Shown here piece after piece: positions 1 through 8,979 of a stretch of 64,000 nt of DNA (the first letter of the stretch is position 1; the number at the start of each line of letters is the position of its first letter). The stretch is from Novosphingobium kunmingense. GTDB lineage: Bacteria > Pseudomonadota > Alphaproteobacteria > Sphingomonadales > Sphingomonadaceae. Below the pieces are notes generated by a model. That model had not been told where the DNA came from. It saw only the letters and a list, made by a program, of their open reading frames with translations, and did not search any database. The translations under genes were made by a program, and so were the position numbers. The stretch lies in contig NZ_PHUF01000004.1 in NCBI RefSeq assembly GCF_002813245.1, positions 250,001 to 314,000 on the forward strand. Direction: 5' to 3'.

Positions 1-572
1 TCGGATCGCCCGAGGAGGGCGGCGCCTGCGACGTGATCGGCGGGCGCTCCAAGATCTATATAGGATCGATGTTCCGCCGCACCGGGTGGGAGCGGATCGG
101 CGGCTTCGACGAAGCGATGACCCATTCCGAGGATCTCGACTTCTGGGTCCGGCTTCTGCTCGGCGGCGGACGCTTCCGCTTTGTCAATGAAGTGCTTGGT
201 GATTACCGGGTGCGCGGCAACTCCGCTTCGATCGACAGCCTTGCCCTGATCCGCGGCCGCATGCGCCTGATGCGAAAGATCATCGCAACGAAGCCCGATA
301 CGCCCGAGGCAGCACTGGCGGCACGCGGACTTGCGGCAGAGCAGCGCGCCGAGCAGGTTGAGGAGGCGATCGCGCGTACGCTTGCGGGCGATGCGGCGGG
401 CCTGCCACGCCTGCTTGCAGTGCGTCACCGCTTCAAGGGGCCGGTCTGGTCGCTCAGCTTCGCCTTGTGGCGGCTTGCACCATGGCTCGCGCGGCCGATG
501 CTGGCCTGGCGGCGCAAGCGGCACATCCATTCGATCGCCAGCAATCGTTCGCCGGCAGGAGCTGGCCGATGA
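1..572 (+). CDS. Glycosyltransferase family 2, C-terminal part (cut by window edge)
   Basis: The reading frame is open from base 3 to the TGA at 570-572, so the N-terminus lies outside the window. The visible part carries a GT2-like acidic motif (SEDLDFWVRLL) followed by a helical C-terminal extension. GT2 enzymes transfer sugars from nucleotide-sugar donors, usually at the cytoplasmic face of the membrane during polysaccharide assembly. Its stop overlaps the start of a Wzx-type flippase by ATGA, and another GT2 follows, so it belongs to an exopolysaccharide or O-antigen operon. Acceptor and sugar cannot be deduced. Confidence 0.8.
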   Translation, partial: GSPEEGGACDVIGGRSKIYIGSMFRRTGWERIGGFDEAMTHSEDLDFWVRLLLGGGRFRFVNEVLGDYRVRGNSASIDSLALIRGRMRLMRKIIATKPDTPEAALAARGLAAEQRAEQVEEAIARTLAGDAAGLPRLLAVRHRFKGPVWSLSFALWRLAPWLARPMLAWRRKRHIHSIASNRSPAGAGR

Positions 573-2032
573 CCACGCGGCGGGCTGTCGCCTGGGCCAG
601 CCTTGGCAAGATCGTGTCCTTCACGATCGCCTTTGCGACCAGCATAGTCATCGCACGGTTCTATCTGGGTCCGGCAGATGTCGGCCTGTTCTCGATCGCC
701 TTTGCCGCCACGACGCTGGTCGCGGTCATGCAGGAGTTCGGTCTCAACCGGTATATCGTTGGCGAGACCGAACTGGGCGATGCCAAACTGCGGGCCGCGC
801 AGACCGTTTCGCTGCTGGTGGGCTGGGCCATTGCGGCCGTGATCCTGATCGCCGCCTGGCCGATCAGCCAGCTCTATGGCGATGCGCGGTTGCTGCCGTT
901 GATCCTTGTGGTCGGCGCGTCCTATCTGTTCGTGCCCTTTGCCACGGTGCCGATCGCGGTCCTGCACCGGCGAATGGACTTCAAGTCGGATTTCCTGATC
1001 GAAGCCGGCGCGGCGGCGGCGAACGCCGGGGTGTCGCTTGTCCTCGCCGCCAGGGGCCACGGCGCCATGGCGCTGGCCTGGGGCGCCTTTGCCCAGCAAG
1101 GCCTGCGCGCCATGATTGCCCAGCTCCGTGCGGGCTGGCTGCTGCCCTGGCCGCTCCGTCTCGCCGAATCGGGCGCTGTATTCCGCTTTGGCAGCGGATC
1201 GACCTTGTTGTTGCTGTTCGATGCGGTCGCGGCTCGCGCTCCCGATCTTCTGGTCGGCGCCAATGCCGGGCCCTACGCCGTCGGCCTGTTCTCGCGCGCG
1301 ACGGGGCTTGCGGTGCAGGTCGTGTATCTGATTACCGGGGCCGTCAACAGCGTGTTCTATCCCGCGCTGGCTAGGCTGCGCGACGAAGGTCGGCCGCTCG
1401 GCGATGCCTATCTCCGGATCGTCGCGGGCTATACCGGAGTGGTCTTTCCCGCGATGGCCGGCCTTGCCGCCGCCTCGCACCCGCTGGTCGCAGCGCTTTA
1501 TGGTCCGCGCTGGATCGAGGTCGCACCGATCCTGGCCTTGCTGGCGGCCGCGCAGATGATTCTCGTTGCCCTGCCCCTTCCGGTGCAGATCCCGATCCTT
1601 CTCGGCCAGTTGCGCGGCGTCGTCCTGCGCAGCGCGCTGGTCACCGCGATCATGGTGGCCCTGTTTGCCGTCGGTTCCCGCTGGGGAATCGGCGGAGCGG
1701 GCCTTGCCTATGTCGCCTTCACCGTGGTCAGCGTGCTGGTGTTCGGACAGTTCGTCCATCGGCTGATAGGCTTTTCCCTCTCGACCCTCTTCGCCATCTA
1801 TATGCGCAGCCTGCTCTGCGCTGCGGCGGCGATAGCGCCGCTGATGCTGGCCTACCGCTTCTATCTTCCGCCCGAAACGATGGGCCTGTTCGCGCTGCTT
1901 GGCCTGTGCGGGTGCGGCGTGGTGACCTGGCTCGGCGCGGCCGAACTGACCGGCCACCCGATCCGCGAAGAGGTACGGCGCGCGATCGGTAGCCTTGCCC
2001 GGCCACCTGAATCCGTGAGGGAAAGCCGATGA
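569..2032 (+). CDS. Wzx-type polysaccharide flippase / lipopolysaccharide biosynthesis membrane protein
   Basis: A 487-residue protein almost entirely made of hydrophobic helices (about 12-14 membrane segments), starting with an amphipathic stretch (AWASLGKIVSF) typical of the MATE/PST polysaccharide transporters. The family flips undecaprenyl-linked oligosaccharide repeats across the inner membrane. The ATG at 569 was chosen over an upstream in-frame ATG at 467 because it overlaps the stop of the preceding glycosyltransferase (ATGA) and gives the usual family N-terminus. Its own stop overlaps the next glycosyltransferase by ATGA, showing a translationally coupled three-gene cassette. Confidence 0.85.
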   Translation: MTTRRAVAWASLGKIVSFTIAFATSIVIARFYLGPADVGLFSIAFAATTLVAVMQEFGLNRYIVGETELGDAKLRAAQTVSLLVGWAIAAVILIAAWPISQLYGDARLLPLILVVGASYLFVPFATVPIAVLHRRMDFKSDFLIEAGAAAANAGVSLVLAARGHGAMALAWGAFAQQGLRAMIAQLRAGWLLPWPLRLAESGAVFRFGSGSTLLLLFDAVAARAPDLLVGANAGPYAVGLFSRATGLAVQVVYLITGAVNSVFYPALARLRDEGRPLGDAYLRIVAGYTGVVFPAMAGLAAASHPLVAALYGPRWIEVAPILALLAAAQMILVALPLPVQIPILLGQLRGVVLRSALVTAIMVALFAVGSRWGIGGAGLAYVAFTVVSVLVFGQFVHRLIGFSLSTLFAIYMRSLLCAAAAIAPLMLAYRFYLPPETMGLFALLGLCGCGVVTWLGAAELTGHPIREEVRRAIGSLARPPESVRESR

Positions 2033-3006
2033 ACCCGGCGATCTCGGTCATCATCGCCACTTACAAGCGTCCGCACCTCATCGGCCGCGCACTCGACAGT
2101 GTCGCTGCGCAGACCCTGCCGCCCGACGAAATCATCGTCATCGACGATGCATCGGGCGACGATACCGGCGATGTCGTCGCCCTTTGGTCGAGGGCCAACG
2201 GCCTGCCCGTGACCTTTCTTGAAGCCGAGACCAACGGCGGGGCCGGCGCCGCGCGCAACGTCGCCATGCGCCACGCACGCGGCGATCTGCTGGCCTTTCT
2301 CGATTCGGACGACGCCTACCGGCCCCATGCGCTGGAGACATTGCGCCAACCCTTCCAGGAGGGCCGCAAGGTCGCCGTGGCCTTCGCCGACGCCTTGCAG
2401 CACGGCCCAGGGCTCGACGCGCCCGTGCCGATGATGTCGCCGCACCTCGACATGGACCGGGATACCGAGACGCTAGCCCCGCCCGATCCGGACTGGCGCC
2501 GGTTGCGCGATCCCCAATCGGTGCTGCTGACGACCAGTATCATCCCGACCTGCGCTGCCCTCTTCACCCGCCGCGCCGCCGAAGCGGTCGGCCTGATGCC
2601 CGAATACCGCCACGGTGAAGACTGGCTGTTCTGGCTCAAGCTCACCGGTCAGGGCCCGTTCCTGGTCCTGTTCGACGATGTTGCCGACATCCACCGCCAG
2701 GGCGACAATCAGACCGGGGCGGAGCACAACGCCCGCAACAGCAGCCAGGCGCTGAAGGCCCTGTTGCACCTGCGCCGCGGCGACTTCGCGGTAGACCTGA
2801 GCCCCGCCAACCGCGAGCGGCTCGAGACCGGGATCGCGCGCAAGATCGGCGACATGCGCTATTGGCATTCTGTTCAAGGCATTGGCGATTACTGGCGCGC
2901 GCTGGGCGAAGGTCCGGCGCGGGAGACCGGCGGCCGCTGGCGCCATCTGGTGCGGGATCCGCGCAGCCTTGCCCGCGCCCTGGCAGTCAGTACCGGATTC
3001 CTCTGA
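2029..3006 (+). CDS. Glycosyltransferase family 2
   Basis: A 325-residue GT-A fold enzyme. It opens with the GT2 signature SVIIATYKRP (residues 6-15), followed by the metal/nucleotide binding DSDD at 92-95 and a downstream GEDWLFW acidic motif. The C-terminal third is helical and not diagnostic. It is the last of three coupled polysaccharide genes (ATGA overlap with the flippase). It probably adds one sugar of the repeat unit at the cytoplasmic membrane face. Donor and acceptor are unknown. Confidence 0.85.
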   Translation: MNPAISVIIATYKRPHLIGRALDSVAAQTLPPDEIIVIDDASGDDTGDVVALWSRANGLPVTFLEAETNGGAGAARNVAMRHARGDLLAFLDSDDAYRPHALETLRQPFQEGRKVAVAFADALQHGPGLDAPVPMMSPHLDMDRDTETLAPPDPDWRRLRDPQSVLLTTSIIPTCAALFTRRAAEAVGLMPEYRHGEDWLFWLKLTGQGPFLVLFDDVADIHRQGDNQTGAEHNARNSSQALKALLHLRRGDFAVDLSPANRERLETGIARKIGDMRYWHSVQGIGDYWRALGEGPARETGGRWRHLVRDPRSLARALAVSTGFL

Positions 3007-3097
3007 GCGCCCCGGGGAGCGGCTGCGCCGGATCGACCAGCGACATGGTCAGACGGTGTCACTGGTGGTATTATGCACGGCGGAGAGGATAACCGCC

Positions 3098-4012
3098 ATG
3101 CCGCTGTTTACGCTTCTGGCTTCGCTGGCTGCCGCCATTCCGGTCATCACCGGGCAGACCGGCACGCAACAAACCTCCGACGTCGACATCGTCGGGTTGG
3201 ACAAGGACGCCGATGGCCGGATGACCGTGCCGGTGCGGGTCCACGAACAGGGCCCGTTCAATTTCCTGGTCGATACCGGATCGCAGAACACCGTGCTCAG
3301 CATCGGGCTGGCCGACAAGCTGGGCCTTGCCGGGCGGTCGAAGGCGACGCTGATCGGCATCGCCGGGCGCGAGGTCGTCGATGCCGTATCGGTCGAGCAG
3401 ATCGATATCGGGCGGCGTTCCTACTATGGGCTCTATGCGCCGCTGCTCGCCACCGCGCATATCGGCGCTGACGGGATTCTCGGCATCGACAGCCTGCAGG
3501 ACCAGCGCGTGCTGATCGATTTCGAAAAGAAGCTGATGGCAGTGGGGGATGCCAAGGCGCTGGGGGGCAACGGCGGCTATGAAATCGTGATCACCGCGCG
3601 GCGCAAGTCGGGGCAATTGATCGTCACCAATGCCCGGATCAACGGCATCCTGACCGATGTGGTCATCGACACCGGCGCTCAATCGTCGATCGGCAACCGC
3701 GCGCTGCAGGCCGCGATGCGCAAGCGCAAAGGCCTTGAGCAGACCATGCTGCACAGCGTCACCGGCCAGGCGATCCCGGCCGATCTTGGCATCGGGCGCG
3801 AACTGGTGATCGGCAACGTCACGATCAACAACGCGGTCATCGCCTTTGCCGATACCCCCGCTTTCGAAGCGCTGGGCCTGGCCGAACGGCCGGCGATCCT
3901 GCTTGGCATGCGCGAATTGCAGGTCTTCCGGCGCATCGCGATCGACTTCAAGACACGGCGGATCCTGTTCGACGTGCCGAGTGGGGGCATTCCGGTCTTC
4001 GCTTCGTTCTGA
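3098..4012 (+). CDS. Two-domain retropepsin-like aspartic protease family protein
   Basis: A 304-residue protein with an N-terminal hydrophobic segment (residues 1-20, likely signal or anchor) and two retropepsin-like lobes, each with an Asp-Thr-Gly motif (59-61 in FLVDTGSQN, and 191-193 in VVIDTGAQS). The pair could form a single-chain pepsin-like active site; retroviral enzymes need a dimer for this. The family is common in proteobacteria, and most members have no known substrate. The ATG at 3098 is preceded by GGAGAGG at a good distance, which decides the start over longer alternatives. It lies between the polysaccharide genes and an ABC exporter, with no clear functional link. Confidence 0.75.
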   Translation: MPLFTLLASLAAAIPVITGQTGTQQTSDVDIVGLDKDADGRMTVPVRVHEQGPFNFLVDTGSQNTVLSIGLADKLGLAGRSKATLIGIAGREVVDAVSVEQIDIGRRSYYGLYAPLLATAHIGADGILGIDSLQDQRVLIDFEKKLMAVGDAKALGGNGGYEIVITARRKSGQLIVTNARINGILTDVVIDTGAQSSIGNRALQAAMRKRKGLEQTMLHSVTGQAIPADLGIGRELVIGNVTINNAVIAFADTPAFEALGLAERPAILLGMRELQVFRRIAIDFKTRRILFDVPSGGIPVFASF

Positions 4013-4079
4013 CCCGACCGGCCTGGCGGACTTGCGGCTGGCGCTTTTGTTCCGCCGCATTGTTCCTACATAGCGGGCC

Positions 4080-5900
4080 ATGCCGCCAATCGATTCGCAA
4101 ACCCGGCCCGCCGCCAGCGTCGAAAGCTGGGCAACGCTGCGCCGCTTCATTCCCTATCTTTGGCCGGGCGACCGGCCGGCGCTGAAGCGCAAGATCGTGG
4201 TGGCGGTTCTGCTGGTGCTGGTCAGCAAGGCGATCACCCTTGCCCTGCCCTATGCCTACAAAAAGGCGGTCGATGCCATGGGCGTGCCCGGCGGCACGGG
4301 CTTCCAGATCGCCTTCGCGCTGGTGCTGGCCTTCGTGCTCGGCCGGTTCTCCGCCGTGGTCTTCGACAACCTGCGCAACATCGTGTTCGAACGGGTCGGC
4401 CAGGAAGCGACGCGGCAACTGGCGGTGGATACCTTCAACCGGCTCCACGCGCTGTCGCTGCGCTTCCACCTGGCCCGCCGAACCGGCGAGGTGACCAAGA
4501 CCATCGACCGCGGCACCAAGAGCATCGACGTGATGCTCTATTTCATGCTGTTCAACGTTGCCCCTACCGTGATCGAGCTGGTTGCGGTCGCGGTGATCTT
4601 CTACGTCACCTTCGGCTGGGGCCTGGTCGCCGCCACGGCGGTCGCGGTCGCCGCCTATGTCGCAGTGACCCGCTGGATCACCGACTGGCGCAATGCCCTG
4701 CGTGAAAAGATGAACCGGCTCGACGGACAGGCGCTCGCGCGATCTGTCGATTCGCTGCTCAACTACGAGACAGTGAAATACTTCAGCGCCGAGGCACGCG
4801 AGGCGAAGCGCTACGAGGAAGCGGCGCAGGCCTTCGCCAATGCTGCCGTGAAGAGCGAGAACAGCCTTGGCCTGCTCAACATCGCGCAGGCGCTTATCAC
4901 GAACGCGCTGATGGCCGGGGCCATGGCGTGGACCGTATGGGAATGGTCGAAGGGCCGGCACACGGTGGGCGACCTGGTCTTCGTCCAGACCTATCTCACC
5001 CAGTTGTTCCGCCCGCTCGACATGCTGGGCATGGTCTACCGCACGATCCGTCAGGGGCTGATCGACATGGCGCAGATGTTCGACCTGATCGACACGCCGG
5101 TCGAGGTTGCCGATGCGCCCGGCGCGCCTGCGCTGATCGTCAAGCGCCCCACGCTGACCTTCGACAACGTCGTCTTCGGCTACGAGCCCGAGCGCACGAT
5201 ACTCAAAGGCCTGTCGTTCGAGGTTCCCGCCGGTCACCAGGTCGCGCTGGTCGGCCCATCGGGTGCTGGCAAGAGCACGATCGCGCGGCTGGTGTTTCGT
5301 TTCTACGATCCGCAAGGCGGCCGCATCCTGATCGACGGGCAGGACATTCGCGGCGTGACCCAGGCCTCGCTGCGCCAGGCCATCGGCATCGTGCCGCAGG
5401 ATTCGGTGCTGTTCAACGACACCATCGGCTACAACATCGCCTATGGCCGCGGCGGCGCGACCATGGACGAGGTCGAGGCCGCGGCCCGCGGCGCGGCGCT
5501 GAGCCACCTGATCGACCGCCTCCCTGACGGCTTCGATACCGAAGTCGGCGAACGCGGGCTCAAGCTGTCGGGCGGGGAAAAGCAGCGTGTCGCCATCGCC
5601 CGCACACTCGTCAAGAACCCGCCGATCCTGTTGCTGGACGAGGCGACCAGCGCCCTGGACAGCCGGACCGAGCAGGACATCCTCGCCACGCTGCACGCCG
5701 TCGCTGAAGGGCGCACTTCCTTGACCATCGCGCACCGGCTTTCGACCATCGCCGATGCCGACACGATCCTTGTCCTCAACGAAGGTCGCCTCGCCGAACA
5801 GGGCACCCACGCCCAGCTGCTGCGCATCGGCGGGCTTTACGCCGACATGTGGCAGCGTCAGGCCGATGCGGTGGAGGACGCCGGGGTCGCGGCAGAGTAG
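4080..5900 (+). CDS. ATM1/HMT1-type ABC transporter, fused permease and ATPase
   Basis: A 606-residue half-transporter. The first 330 residues form a six-helix type I exporter domain. The C-terminal ATPase has Walker A GPSGAGKST (about 392-400), signature LSGGEKQR (about 496), Walker B LLLDEATSALD, and a H-loop in LTIAHRLST. The N-terminal layout and the AYKKAVDAM region resemble the mitochondrial ATM1/bacterial heavy-metal exporter group, which move glutathione-bound metals or Fe-S precursors. Works as a homodimer in the inner membrane. The neighbours do not identify its cargo. Confidence 0.85.
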   Translation: MPPIDSQTRPAASVESWATLRRFIPYLWPGDRPALKRKIVVAVLLVLVSKAITLALPYAYKKAVDAMGVPGGTGFQIAFALVLAFVLGRFSAVVFDNLRNIVFERVGQEATRQLAVDTFNRLHALSLRFHLARRTGEVTKTIDRGTKSIDVMLYFMLFNVAPTVIELVAVAVIFYVTFGWGLVAATAVAVAAYVAVTRWITDWRNALREKMNRLDGQALARSVDSLLNYETVKYFSAEAREAKRYEEAAQAFANAAVKSENSLGLLNIAQALITNALMAGAMAWTVWEWSKGRHTVGDLVFVQTYLTQLFRPLDMLGMVYRTIRQGLIDMAQMFDLIDTPVEVADAPGAPALIVKRPTLTFDNVVFGYEPERTILKGLSFEVPAGHQVALVGPSGAGKSTIARLVFRFYDPQGGRILIDGQDIRGVTQASLRQAIGIVPQDSVLFNDTIGYNIAYGRGGATMDEVEAAARGAALSHLIDRLPDGFDTEVGERGLKLSGGEKQRVAIARTLVKNPPILLLDEATSALDSRTEQDILATLHAVAEGRTSLTIAHRLSTIADADTILVLNEGRLAEQGTHAQLLRIGGLYADMWQRQADAVEDAGVAAE

Positions 5901-5971
5901 GCATCCCTTAAAATCTTGCGCGCGCACGAAATTCGGGCAGCATCGCGCTTCGATCCGAACCGGGAGCCGCC

Positions 5972-7390
5972 ATGACCCAATCCGCCGCACGTCCCAATCG
6001 CGAAGCTTTCGGCCAGCCGCGCGGCCTGTGGGTGCTGGCCGGGACCGAACTGTGGGACCGGATCTCGTTCCACGGCATGCAGGCCATGCTGGTCCTCTAC
6101 ATGACCGGCGATCTCCTGATCGACAAGGCGCGGGTTCAGGGGATCCTGGGCTTCGCCTCCTACCGCGGAATGCTCGACTCGCTGTTCGGCCCGCTGACCG
6201 ATACGGCGCTGGCCACGCAGACCTTCGGGCTCTATCTCGCCTTCGTTACCGGCCTTCCCCTGCTGGGCGGCTGGCTGGGCGACCGGTTTCTCGGGCGGCG
6301 GCTGTCGGTGGGGCTTGGCGCGGCGCTGATGACGGCAGGGCACTTTGCCCTGGCCTTCGACAAGACGTTCCTGATCGCGCTGGTCCTGCTGATGAGCGGC
6401 GCGGGCCTGCTGCGCGGCAACCTTTCGGCGCAGATCAAGGCGCTTTACCCCGACGATGACCCGCGCGAGGTGAACGCGTTCCAGTACTATTACTTCGCGG
6501 TCAACTTCGGCGCCTTCATCGCGCCCATCGTCAGTGGCGCCGTGGCGGCAGTATGGGGCTGGCACGCCGGGTTCGGCGTCGCGGGTTTCGGCATGCTGAT
6601 CGGGTTGATCGTCTACCTGAGCGGCGCGCGCGACCTGCCGCCCGAAAAGCTGCGCGACCGGACCGGGGCGAGGCAGGCGAGGCGCCCGCTCTCGCCCGAC
6701 GAAAGGCGCCGCGTGCTGGGCCTGTTCCTGATCTGGCCGGTCGGCGTGGCGTTCTGGATCGCGCAGGCTCAGATCTGGAACGTCTACAACCTGTGGCTGC
6801 GCGACCATGTCGACATGACAGTGGGCAGCTTCGCGGTTCCGGTGCCGTGGATGCAATCGCTCGACGGCCTCGCTCCTGCCGTGTTCACGCCCGTTGCCCT
6901 GTGGCTGTGGGCGCGCCAGTCCGCGCGCGGCACCGAACCGGACGAGTTCACCAAGATCGGCCAGGGGATGATCCTCTTCGCGCTCAGCGTCGCGCTGCTC
7001 GCAACCGGTCCGCTGTTCGGCGATGGCCGCGCGCCGCTGTGGCTGCCGGTGCTGTTCCATGTCCTGTCGAACTTCGGCGCCGTCTTCGTCGCGCCCGTCC
7101 TTCTCGCGCTGTTCGCCACCCGTGCGCCCGAGCAGTGGCGCGGCACGCTGATCGGGATCAACGCTCTGTCGATTTCAGCGGCCAGTTTGATCAGCGGTCG
7201 GATGGGCAGCCTTTACGAAACGATGACCCCGACGCGCTTCTGGCTGATAAACGCCGCGATCTGCCTCGCGGCGGCGCTGTTCATCCTGCTGGCGCGCGGA
7301 TTCTACCGCTCGGTCCTGAGACGGCAGAACGCCGAGGACGAGATGCCTCTGCCGCCCAAGGAGGAGACGGCCGTGATCGCCGACAACTGA
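5972..7390 (+). CDS. POT/PTR2-family proton-coupled peptide transporter
   Basis: A 472-residue MFS-fold transporter with about 12-14 hydrophobic helices and the PTR2 signature region (FQYYYFAVNFGAF). POT proteins import di- and tripeptides with protons. The helix-1 ExxER proton-coupling motif reads E26-L-W-D29-R30, so the second glutamate is an aspartate. That is conservative but worth noting. It follows the ABC exporter by 71 bp and ends 1 bp from a convergent small gene. A divergent substrate range is possible. Confidence 0.8.
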   Translation: MTQSAARPNREAFGQPRGLWVLAGTELWDRISFHGMQAMLVLYMTGDLLIDKARVQGILGFASYRGMLDSLFGPLTDTALATQTFGLYLAFVTGLPLLGGWLGDRFLGRRLSVGLGAALMTAGHFALAFDKTFLIALVLLMSGAGLLRGNLSAQIKALYPDDDPREVNAFQYYYFAVNFGAFIAPIVSGAVAAVWGWHAGFGVAGFGMLIGLIVYLSGARDLPPEKLRDRTGARQARRPLSPDERRRVLGLFLIWPVGVAFWIAQAQIWNVYNLWLRDHVDMTVGSFAVPVPWMQSLDGLAPAVFTPVALWLWARQSARGTEPDEFTKIGQGMILFALSVALLATGPLFGDGRAPLWLPVLFHVLSNFGAVFVAPVLLALFATRAPEQWRGTLIGINALSISAASLISGRMGSLYETMTPTRFWLINAAICLAAALFILLARGFYRSVLRRQNAEDEMPLPPKEETAVIADN

Positions 7391-7591
7391 CTATTTCAGC
7401 ACGTCGGCTTCGTGCCAGACGACGGCCTGTGCCGCCTTCATGCAGCTGTTTTCGGTGTCCCAGGCCAGGGCGGGCGAGCCATAGAGCCGCCAGCCCTGGT
7501 CCAGCGCCTCGGACACGCGTTCGCAAAAGGCGCGGTCGTCCTTGCCGGTCAGCAGGCGGTAGATCGGGCGGTCGTCGGGGGTCTGGTGCAT
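7391..7591 (-). CDS. DUF1737-family small protein
   Basis: A 66-residue protein with the DUF1737 pattern: YRLLTGKDDRAFCERV, then ALDQGWRLYGSPAL, then a short beta tail (QAVVWHEADVL). The function of the family is unknown; members are small cytoplasmic proteins. It is convergent with the peptide transporter, whose stop is adjacent. Confidence 0.7.
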   Translation of the reverse strand: MHQTPDDRPIYRLLTGKDDRAFCERVSEALDQGWRLYGSPALAWDTENSCMKAAQAVVWHEADVLK

Positions 7592-7623
7592 CGGTCCATG
7601 CTAGAGCGGGCGGTGCACGGCGG

Positions 7624-8034
7624 CTAGTCCTCCGGCATTCCGGGATAGCGCTTGAACGCCGGCAGCTCGTGCGCGGTCGTCATCCAGTCCAGCCGTTCGG
7701 CCACCTGGATCTGCGCCTGCGGCGGCAGGGCCTCGGGATCGTCGAGAGTGGCGGTCTGGATATCGACGATCCCCGGCAGCATCTCGGCATTGCGGAAGAA
7801 CAGGCCGGTGCCGCAGGCCGGACAAAAGCTGCGCATCGATGCGCCGGACGAATTGAAGGTCGTGACCTCGCCCTGGGTGACCGCGAAGTCGCCCTCGGCA
7901 AAGGCCGCCCAGCCGATCATCGGCGCGCCGGAACTCTTGCGGCAATCCTTGCAATGGCACAGCGCGTTGTGCTGCGGCTCGCCGCTCACGCGATAGCGCA
8001 CGGCGCCGCACTGGCACCCGCCGACATGGTCCAT
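7624..8034 (-). CDS. GFA/CENP-V-family zinc-binding protein
   Basis: A 136-residue protein with the GFA fold zinc ligands: CQC (C7, C9), CHCKDC (C26, C28, C31) and CPAC further on. Family members include glutathione-dependent formaldehyde-activating enzymes and S-transferases, but most are uncharacterised. The ATG at 8034 is chosen because AGGAGAG lies 6 bases upstream; an upstream in-frame codon at 8067 lacks this. It lies 32 bp from the DUF1737 gene on the same strand. No formaldehyde oxidation genes are nearby, so the enzymatic name is not assigned. Confidence 0.75.
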   Translation of the reverse strand: MDHVGGCQCGAVRYRVSGEPQHNALCHCKDCRKSSGAPMIGWAAFAEGDFAVTQGEVTTFNSSGASMRSFCPACGTGLFFRNAEMLPGIVDIQTATLDDPEALPPQAQIQVAERLDWMTTAHELPAFKRYPGMPED

Positions 8035-8176
8035 CTGGTCTCTCCTGCTCGAGTCGCGCGGGAACATTACAGGAACTTATGCGGGCCGTCGACTGCTCGT
8101 CCAGCAACCTTGGCCACGCTGGAAATCGCCCATCCCTGTGGTAAGCTGCCGGAACAGGTCGCGGAATTGGAGTGCC

Positions 8177-8977
8177 ATGCCAACCTACCTGCGCGCCAGC
8201 CTCGCCCTTGTCCTGATGTCCTGCTCCAACCCGGATCCGGCCCCGCCGCCGCCGGCCTTCGAGCGCGCGTCCGCCGACGAAACCGCGCATGGCGAGCGCC
8301 TCGCCCGCGTACTCGGCTGCCTGGGCTGTCACGGCGCCGACCTCGCGGGCCGTGATTGGAGCGACAAGCTGGGAACCCTGTGGACCGCGAACCTGACCCG
8401 GTCGGCAAGCACGCTGGGCGCCAGGGATTTCGCGAGGACCGTGGTCGAGGGGCAGCGACCGGGCGGGCGCGAGCTGTGGGACATGCCATCTTACCTTTTC
8501 ACCCAGCTGCAGCCGGACGAAGTCGCCGCGGTGACCCGATTCGTCAGCAGCCGGCCGGTGACCGGCTCGGTCCATCCCGACCCGTCCCATGGCCCCGAAC
8601 TGAAGACGAAGATGGCGCAGGGGCTCTACAAGTCGTCGGCGGCGGAAGTGCGCGAGAAAGGCAGCCTGCTCGCGCCGCCTGCCGCGGGCCATGACCTTGC
8701 GCGCCACATCACCCGGGCGACCTGCGCCGAATGCCACGGGATCGACCTGCGCGGGAAGACAAGCCCGATCGACGGCCGGACCACCCCGGACATCCGCCCC
8801 CTCGCAGCCAGCTATTCCGCCGCCGACTTCGAGACGCTGCTGACGACCGGCAAGGCCGCCGGCGGGCGCGAGCTTACCTTGATGAGCGAGGTCGCTCGCG
8901 GCCGCTACAAGCATCTCACACAGCGCGAACGCGCCGCGATCCACGCCTATCTCTCAGTGCTGGCCGAGCAGCCCTGA
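8177..8977 (+). CDS. Lipoprotein dihaem cytochrome c
   Basis: A 266-residue exported protein. The N-terminus ends in a lipobox (LMSC, C16), predicting a lipid anchor. Two CxxCH haem c sites (CLGCH near residue 49 and CAECH near residue 184) define two cytochrome c domains, each about 100 residues. It probably passes electrons in the periplasm, as do cytochrome subunits of membrane alcohol/aldehyde dehydrogenases, but no dehydrogenase is adjacent. The start at 8177 gives a clean signal peptide and has GGAG upstream. It converges on hslU. Confidence 0.8.
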   Translation: MPTYLRASLALVLMSCSNPDPAPPPPAFERASADETAHGERLARVLGCLGCHGADLAGRDWSDKLGTLWTANLTRSASTLGARDFARTVVEGQRPGGRELWDMPSYLFTQLQPDEVAAVTRFVSSRPVTGSVHPDPSHGPELKTKMAQGLYKSSAAEVREKGSLLAPPAAGHDLARHITRATCAECHGIDLRGKTSPIDGRTTPDIRPLAASYSAADFETLLTTGKAAGGRELTLMSEVARGRYKHLTQRERAAIHAYLSVLAEQP

Positions 8978-8979
8978 GA

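Noticed and set aside
425..1957. Long open frame (510 codons) on the minus strand across the flippase gene
   Set aside because: Composition is low-complexity (Arg/Gln/Asp/His-rich), with no known domain; it is the antisense shadow of a membrane-protein gene in GC-rich DNA.
3948..5990. 680-codon minus-strand frame across the ABC transporter
   Set aside because: It mirrors the codons of the exporter gene, which has clear Walker and signature motifs; no domain is seen in the mirror frame.
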